A DNA stretch of 8,726 nucleotides from Anaerolineae bacterium (GTDB lineage: Bacteria > Chloroflexota > Anaerolineae > Aggregatilineales > Phototrophicaceae): contig JACMMD010000333.1 of NCBI GenBank assembly GCA_014379235.1, forward strand, positions 1 through 8,726, given 5' to 3'. The translations under genes and the position numbers were made by a program. Under the pieces are notes generated by a model. The model was not told where the DNA came from, did not search any database, and was given only the letters and a program-made list of their open reading frames with translations. Positions 5,426 through 8,726 of this stretch are shown piece by piece (the first letter of the stretch is position 1; each line of letters starts with the position of its first letter).

Positions 5426-6412
5426 CTAGAATATCACCAGCGATGAGCTGTCAAAGTAGACATCGTTGAAGGCACGCGGCTGATCTTGCGTCACGAACAG
5501 GAAGACCGTTACTGCCGGGCCAGTCGAGATCGTTTCGATAGCCATCTGCCCCCAGAAATCATGCGGCGCAATGAAGTTCGACCACACAACCTCTGGACTG
5601 TACGGATCGCTGCCGCCGTTCGGGTCAATACCGATACGGACACGCGCACCTGAACTGGCATCCGAGCCGCACGGGTCAGGTGTACTGTCGCCGGGGTCTT
5701 CGCAGACGTGCAGCCATGACCACGCGCTGGCCTGAACTCTCACCCCAACCGGAACGCTTACCTGCTGGAACACCGATGCCGTAAACGTGGCGAAGCCCTT
5801 GTTCATGTTCAGCGACAATGAGCCGGAATGAATCTGCGGCGCGGTGCGATGCGGGAAAGCGACAGGCGGTAGATTTTGCCACGAGAACGAGCGCGGCTGC
5901 TCGGTGAACCATACGCCCCATGGCGCGGGAATGTTGAAATCCGAGCGTCCGCGACCCGTATACGCACCCTCGAAGCCGGGGTCTTGCAGCAGGTTCACGC
6001 CGGGAACAGGCACACCGACGACAGGCGGAACACCAGCGATAGGTGTCGGCTGGACGGGCGCTTGATTCAGCGAGAACGGCGTGAAGGTGTTCACCGCCGG
6101 AAGCTGGCGAATCTGACGCGGCGTGATCGACAGCAAGTCACCAGACATCCAGCCGATTTGCCCAGACTGCGTGATGCCACGCACCCACAAACTGCCCAGC
6201 GAATGACCTTCAATCAGCACCGATTGACCGCCATAGACGACACCAAGACGCTGCCAATTGGGGCCGGGGCCAGCGCGCAAGTTCAAGTCCTGCAATGCTG
6301 TAGCAGGAAAGCCAACGTTTTGCTGGTCTGGCGCGGCGCTTACGCTGACAGCACCAATCGCTGCCGCCGCCATCAACAGCAGCGCGACGAAAACTCCATA
6401 GATAGATCGCAT
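5426..6412 (-). CDS. Secreted SH3-domain protein with jelly-roll-like C-terminal domain
   Basis: The 328-residue product starts with a signal peptide (MRSIYG plus a hydrophobic, Ala-rich core to about 25; cleavage near 'VSA-AP'). Residues 41-97 are a bacterial SH3 domain: 'LNLRAGPGPNWQRLGVVYGG', then 'VLIEGHSLGSLWVRG' and 'GQIGWMSGDLL'. Residues 104-139 form a Pro/Val-rich linker. The C-terminal part, from 'NLLQDPGFEG' (140-149) to 'DVYFDSSSLVIF', has the opening and closing pattern of carbohydrate-binding-like jelly-roll domains. A Cys pair (C237, C248) lies in an acidic Asp/Pro-rich loop ('CEDPGDSTPDPC') that may be a disulfide-closed metal-binding loop. GGAG 8 nt before the ATG (complement of 6421-6424) supports the start. 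The product probably acts outside the cell, binding wall or surface glycan, but no catalytic residues can be named. The gene is convergent with the other SH3 gene, and the two share the LRxGPGP motif. Confidence 0.87.
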   Translation of the reverse strand: MRSIYGVFVALLLMAAAAIGAVSVSAAPDQQNVGFPATALQDLNLRAGPGPNWQRLGVVYGGQSVLIEGHSLGSLWVRGITQSGQIGWMSGDLLSITPRQIRQLPAVNTFTPFSLNQAPVQPTPIAGVPPVVGVPVPGVNLLQDPGFEGAYTGRGRSDFNIPAPWGVWFTEQPRSFSWQNLPPVAFPHRTAPQIHSGSLSLNMNKGFATFTASVFQQVSVPVGVRVQASAWSWLHVCEDPGDSTPDPCGSDASSGARVRIGIDPNGGSDPYSPEVVWSNFIAPHDFWGQMAIETISTGPAVTVFLFVTQDQPRAFNDVYFDSSSLVIF

Positions 6413-6452
6413 GTTTAGAACTCCGTTCGTTACAACCTTCGTTTCGAATTCC

Positions 6453-6482
6453 AGTCTACACCCATGTGAGAAACGTAATCAA
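6453..6482 (-). promoter_or_regulatory. Candidate promoter of the minus-strand SH3 gene
   Basis: On the minus strand TTGATT (6477-6482) and TAGACT (6453-6458) are separated by 18 nt. Each matches the sigma-A consensus at four of six positions. It lies about 40 nt before the ATG, a plausible distance. Weak evidence on its own. Confidence 0.3.
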
Positions 6483-6696
6483 GCGACGGCTAACCAACGC
6501 TCGCACAACGCCACCTAACAGAACCGCAACAATAGGAGCGCTGGATACGTATTTGCAGTATGATGAGAATACTAAATTACGGGGAGCTAAATAATTCCTC
6601 AAATCACCTCAATAACGCCTAAAATTCCTTGTCAATCACGCACTAATGTGTTTTATTAGATGATAACAAGTGCAGTATTGCGGAGGGGGATGTAAG
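6483..6696. other. AT-richer gap between the divergent SH3 and small membrane protein genes
   Basis: No credible gene is visible here. A possible plus-strand promoter is TTGTCA (6629-6634) with TTTATT (6652-6657) 17 nt later, about 40 nt before the next ATG. Small inverted repeats occur at 6557-6573 (AGTAT/ATACT) and 6643-6659 (CTAAT/ATTAG). These have five pairs each and could be chance; the second overlaps the candidate promoter. Confidence 0.35.
6682..6689 (+). promoter_or_regulatory. Strong ribosome binding site (GGAGGGGG) choosing ATG 6697
   Basis: This is the strongest Shine-Dalgarno in the window. It lies 7 nt before ATG 6697 and inside the frame that would be read from the upstream GTG 6670, so it argues that translation begins at 6697. 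Confidence 0.7.
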
Positions 6697-6930
6697 ATGT
6701 TCCATCAAGAGCCAATACAATTTCAGCAGATCGCGTTTACACAGTCTGATCTGAGCAAACAAGAACGTGTTGTTGTTCAAATCTTCATCTTTTTAGGGCT
6801 GATCTGCATCAGCGCAGGGATTTTCCTGCTGATCCCCGCGCACACGCCAGAATACGTGCTGTTGAGCCTCAGCCCTGTGCTGGCCGGTTTTGCCGTGAAT
6901 TTCGTTCGCGCTCTCAAGGTGCGCGCCTAA
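6697..6930 (+). CDS. 77-residue two-helix membrane protein, unknown function
   Basis: The product has a polar, Gln-rich N-terminus (1-25), a first hydrophobic helix at about 26-46 ('VVVQIFIFLGLICISAGIFL'), a short turn containing Pro and His (47-51), a second helix at about 53-70, and a basic tail (RALKVRA). By the positive-inside rule the tail is cytoplasmic, so both ends are probably inside. I recognise no family. The start at 6697 is chosen for the strong Shine-Dalgarno just before it; an in-frame GTG at 6670 would add nine residues encoded by the ribosome binding site itself. The gene is tightly convergent with the DJ-1-like gene, only 16 bp apart, with no clear terminator except a weak AGCCG/CGGCT pairing (6931-6935 and 6953-6957) that reaches into the other gene. 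Confidence 0.7.
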   Translation: MFHQEPIQFQQIAFTQSDLSKQERVVVQIFIFLGLICISAGIFLLIPAHTPEYVLLSLSPVLAGFAVNFVRALKVRA

Positions 6931-6946
6931 AGCCGCCGAGGGTGTT

Positions 6947-7561
6947 CTAAATCGGCTGATGCTCCTCTTGCGGATTCCAGTTGTATTCCATGTCTTGTGC
7001 TGTTTTGATCGCTTCATCTTCGCCTAGCAACCGCTTAACCACATACAGCGACAAATCGATGCCCGCCGAAACTCCCGCAGAGGTAATCACCTGACCATTA
7101 TCGATGTAGCGTTCGCCGGGCTGGACATTTGTTTTGGGCGCGGCTTTACGCAGCAGATCGAACTCGCTGTGATGCGTGGTCGAATTTAGCCCGTCTAACA
7201 AACCAGCGCGACCTAAGATCAACGCCCCCGTACATACTGATAGCAGCAGTTCGACACTTGGCGCTTGTTGGCCGATCCAATCGAGCAGCACCGAATTGTT
7301 CATTTCGCGCCGTGTGCCGAAGCCACCGGGAATCAGCAAAATATCCGGCGGCGGGCAGTTCGCCAGCGTGTAATCGGGATTAACGCTCAAGGCGTTGCGG
7401 GCCAGCACAGGCTTGAGCTTGTCCGCGACGGTGACGGTGTACACGTTGAACGGCTTCACCTCGTCTTGGCTGCCTGTGGTTGAGAATACCTCGTAGGGCC
7501 CGGTGAAAGCCAAAACTTCGACCTCATCAAAAATCACGATTGCGACATTGCGCTGCGGCAT
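6947..7561 (-). CDS. DJ-1/PfpI family protein (class I glutamine amidotransferase-like)
   Basis: The 204-residue product has the flavodoxin-like DJ-1/PfpI fold and the length of single-domain members. 'NVAIVIFDEVEVLAFTGPYEVF' spans residues 5-26, the first strand and helix. 'DILLIPGGFGTR' is at 73-84. The nucleophile elbow is 'LLSVCTGALILGRAGLLDG' (106-124), with C110 the expected catalytic cysteine. 'TTHH' at 128-131 and 'VITSAGVSAGIDLSLYVV' (158-175) complete the family pattern. This subgroup includes isonitrile hydratase and the N-terminal domains of some AraC regulators; no helix-turn-helix domain is present here. Position 18 is Ala where the usual pattern 'LDxxGPxEVF' has Asp, which weakens an isonitrile-hydratase assignment. 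The protein is probably cytosolic; its substrate is unknown. GGAG 7 nt before the ATG (complement of 7569-7572) supports the start. The gene is divergent from the oxidoreductase gene. Confidence 0.9.
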   Translation of the reverse strand: MPQRNVAIVIFDEVEVLAFTGPYEVFSTTGSQDEVKPFNVYTVTVADKLKPVLARNALSVNPDYTLANCPPPDILLIPGGFGTRREMNNSVLLDWIGQQAPSVELLLSVCTGALILGRAGLLDGLNSTTHHSEFDLLRKAAPKTNVQPGERYIDNGQVITSAGVSAGIDLSLYVVKRLLGEDEAIKTAQDMEYNWNPQEEHQPI

Positions 7562-7648
7562 GAGATGACTCCGTTTACCTAAGCAATTCGAATGCGTTCA
7601 ATTATGGCGCAAATTGCGAAGGCAGCGTAGGGCAGCAAAAACTTCGTT

Positions 7649-7742
7649 AACCGCCAAGGACGCGAAGGTCGCCAAGTAATTCCAAGAGATATTTTTGAAT
7701 TCGACCCCCTCTGGTCTTTGTGTTCTTGGCGTCTTGGCGGTT
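7649..7742. repeat. Inverted repeat with 9-bp-period arms (CGCCAAG type)
   Basis: AACCGCCAAG (7649-7658) has a perfect reverse complement at 7733-7742. The left arm continues with CGCCAAG-type units at 7652, 7661 and 7670 (exact 9-bp period). The right arm has CTTTGTG, CTTGGCG and CTTGGCG at 7716, 7725 and 7733 (periods 9 and 8). A further partial match (TTGGCGGTT) is at 7768-7776. The element lies within the 319-bp gap (7562-7880) between divergent genes, in which I see no gene. Similar CCGCCAAG-type repeats are common in many bacterial genomes. Confidence 0.8.
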
Positions 7743-7880
7743 TTCAAAAAATGAACTTAATTTTACTTTGGCGGTTCAATTTCTGTAGGTGTTGCCGACC
7801 AAAATTGTTGCCATTGTCACAAAAACATAGTGCTGCTGGTCTTACTTGTATCAAGAAAAATGGATGAGGCAGCAGACATC

Positions 7881-8726
7881 ATGCAGACCAAACAAACACA
7901 CATCGTTGTCGTTGGTGGGGGATACGCGGGTTTGATGGCCACAATTCGGCTGGCAGCTAAAACACGCCGCTCGGAGACCACGATTACGTTAGTGAATGGG
8001 ACGGAACACTTTATCGAACGGCTGCGGCTGCATCAGATGGCCGCCAACCAGCAAATCCCACAGCACTCGATCACCAAGACGCTGCGCGGTACAGGCGTTG
8101 ATTTTGTGCAGGGATGGGTAACGGAGATTCGTCCTGACGAGCACCGCGTCGATTTGCAAACCGACAATGGGGCGCGGCAAATCGGATATGATTATCTGGT
8201 GTACGCGCTTGGCAGCACCATCGAGCGCGACAGTGTATCCGGTGTGCGCCATCACGCCTACACGCTGACACCGTCGGGCGAAATGTCGATAGAAGGGCTG
8301 CGCGAGGTGTTACCCGCGCTCAATGCGATTAGCGGGCGGTTGCTCATTGTCGGCGGCGGCGCGACAGGCATCGAAGCGGCGGCGGAATTTGCTGAGTCGT
8401 TCCCGAACGTGAAGGTGCAGTTAGTGACACGCGGCGAGTTTGGCGGTTTCATCACGAAAGGTATCGCGGACTATATGGGGAAATCGCTGCGGGAGTTAGG
8501 CGTTTCGCTGCAAGATCATACAACTATCAGCGAACTGCGCGAACGCGAAGCGATCACGAGCAGCGGCGTGCTTATCCCGTTCGATGTGTGCCTGTGGACT
8601 GGCGGCTTCAGTGTGCCGAAGCTGGCGCGTGAAACAGGCCTGAAGGTCAACGAGCGCGGGCAAATTTTGACGGATATGTTCTTGCGCTCGATCTCGCATC
8701 CTGACATTTTCGCCTGCGGTGATACG
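7881..8726 (+). CDS. FAD/NAD(P)-dependent oxidoreductase, NDH-2/FSP1-like, 3' end outside window
   Basis: The first 282 residues are visible; the frame is open to the last base. Residues 8-20 (IVVVGGGYAGLMA) form the FAD-binding Rossmann motif with G12, G14 and G17. 'YDYLVYALGS' (103-112) is the conserved strand near the flavin. 'GRLLIVGGGATGIEAAAEFAE' (152-172) is the second GxGxxG, binding NAD(P)H, with G158, G160 and G163. 'DIFACGDT' (275-282) is the C-terminal FAD-binding motif with D281. This order is that of the two-dinucleotide-binding-domain flavoproteins, closest in style to type II NADH dehydrogenases and AIFM2/FSP1-like proteins. It has no CxxxxC redox disulfide near the first motif. 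Likely role: electron transfer from NAD(P)H to quinone or another acceptor; the membrane-binding tail that would show this lies outside. An in-frame ATG at 7860 would add seven residues; 7881 is chosen because it places the first strand close to the terminus, but neither start has a strong ribosome binding site. Confidence 0.88.
   Translation, partial: MQTKQTHIVVVGGGYAGLMATIRLAAKTRRSETTITLVNGTEHFIERLRLHQMAANQQIPQHSITKTLRGTGVDFVQGWVTEIRPDEHRVDLQTDNGARQIGYDYLVYALGSTIERDSVSGVRHHAYTLTPSGEMSIEGLREVLPALNAISGRLLIVGGGATGIEAAAEFAESFPNVKVQLVTRGEFGGFITKGIADYMGKSLRELGVSLQDHTTISELREREAITSSGVLIPFDVCLWTGGFSVPKLARETGLKVNERGQILTDMFLRSISHPDIFACGDT

Noticed and set aside
6670..6696. GTG start nine codons upstream for the 77-residue membrane protein
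   Set aside because: The codons would be formed by the strong ribosome binding site itself, which is correctly spaced for ATG 6697.
7989..8699. Several short minus-strand frames at the right end
   Set aside because: All lie antisense to the flavoprotein gene, which has both dinucleotide-binding motifs and the C-terminal FAD motif in one continuous frame.

Overview
The window looks like bacterial chromosomal DNA of moderately high GC, with short AT-richer gaps between genes. The mix is most reminiscent of Chloroflexota (Anaerolineae-like). It has envelope glycosyltransferases, a bacterial sucrase/ferredoxin-like protein, and two secreted proteins with SH3-like modules carrying 'LRxGPGP' motifs. 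Its intergenic palindromes and short tandem repeats fit too. This assignment is inference from style only; there is no rRNA or marker gene to prove it.

Left third (1-3832, all + strand): the 3' end of a GT4 glycosyltransferase, a GT2 (dolichyl-phosphate-mannose-synthase-like) glycosyltransferase, a sucrase/ferredoxin-like [2Fe-2S] protein, a small two-helix membrane protein with a Cys-containing tail, and a complete GT4 glycosyltransferase. Three glycosyltransferases in 3.8 kb suggest a surface-glycan or glycolipid locus. The ferredoxin-like gene and the membrane protein look like a translationally close pair set between them. Two heptanucleotide repeat arrays lie at or over the start codons of the GT2 gene and the complete GT4 gene. 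A run of hairpins separates the membrane protein from the last GT4.

Middle (3833-6669): two convergent genes for secreted SH3-module proteins. The first has a signal peptide, an N-terminal domain, an SH3-like domain, a Gly/Ser/Thr linker built of 15-bp DNA repeats and a C-terminal beta-rich domain. The second, on the minus strand, has a signal peptide, an SH3 domain, a Pro-rich linker and a jelly-roll-like C-terminal domain. Between their 3' ends are a stem-loop and a perfect 28-nt palindrome, of which a diverged copy lies before the ferredoxin-like gene.

Right third (6670-8726): a 77-residue two-helix membrane protein, a convergent DJ-1/PfpI-family protein, a gap of about 320 bp with a 9-bp-period inverted repeat, and the N-terminal 282 residues of an NDH-2/FSP1-like FAD-NAD(P) oxidoreductase cut by the window edge.

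I see no tRNA, rRNA, CRISPR array, transposase, toxin-antitoxin or phage gene, and no clear evidence of a new multi-gene system. The most distinctive content is the collection of short-period repeats and palindromes at gene borders, and the bishistidinyl-type cluster motif in the ferredoxin-like protein.
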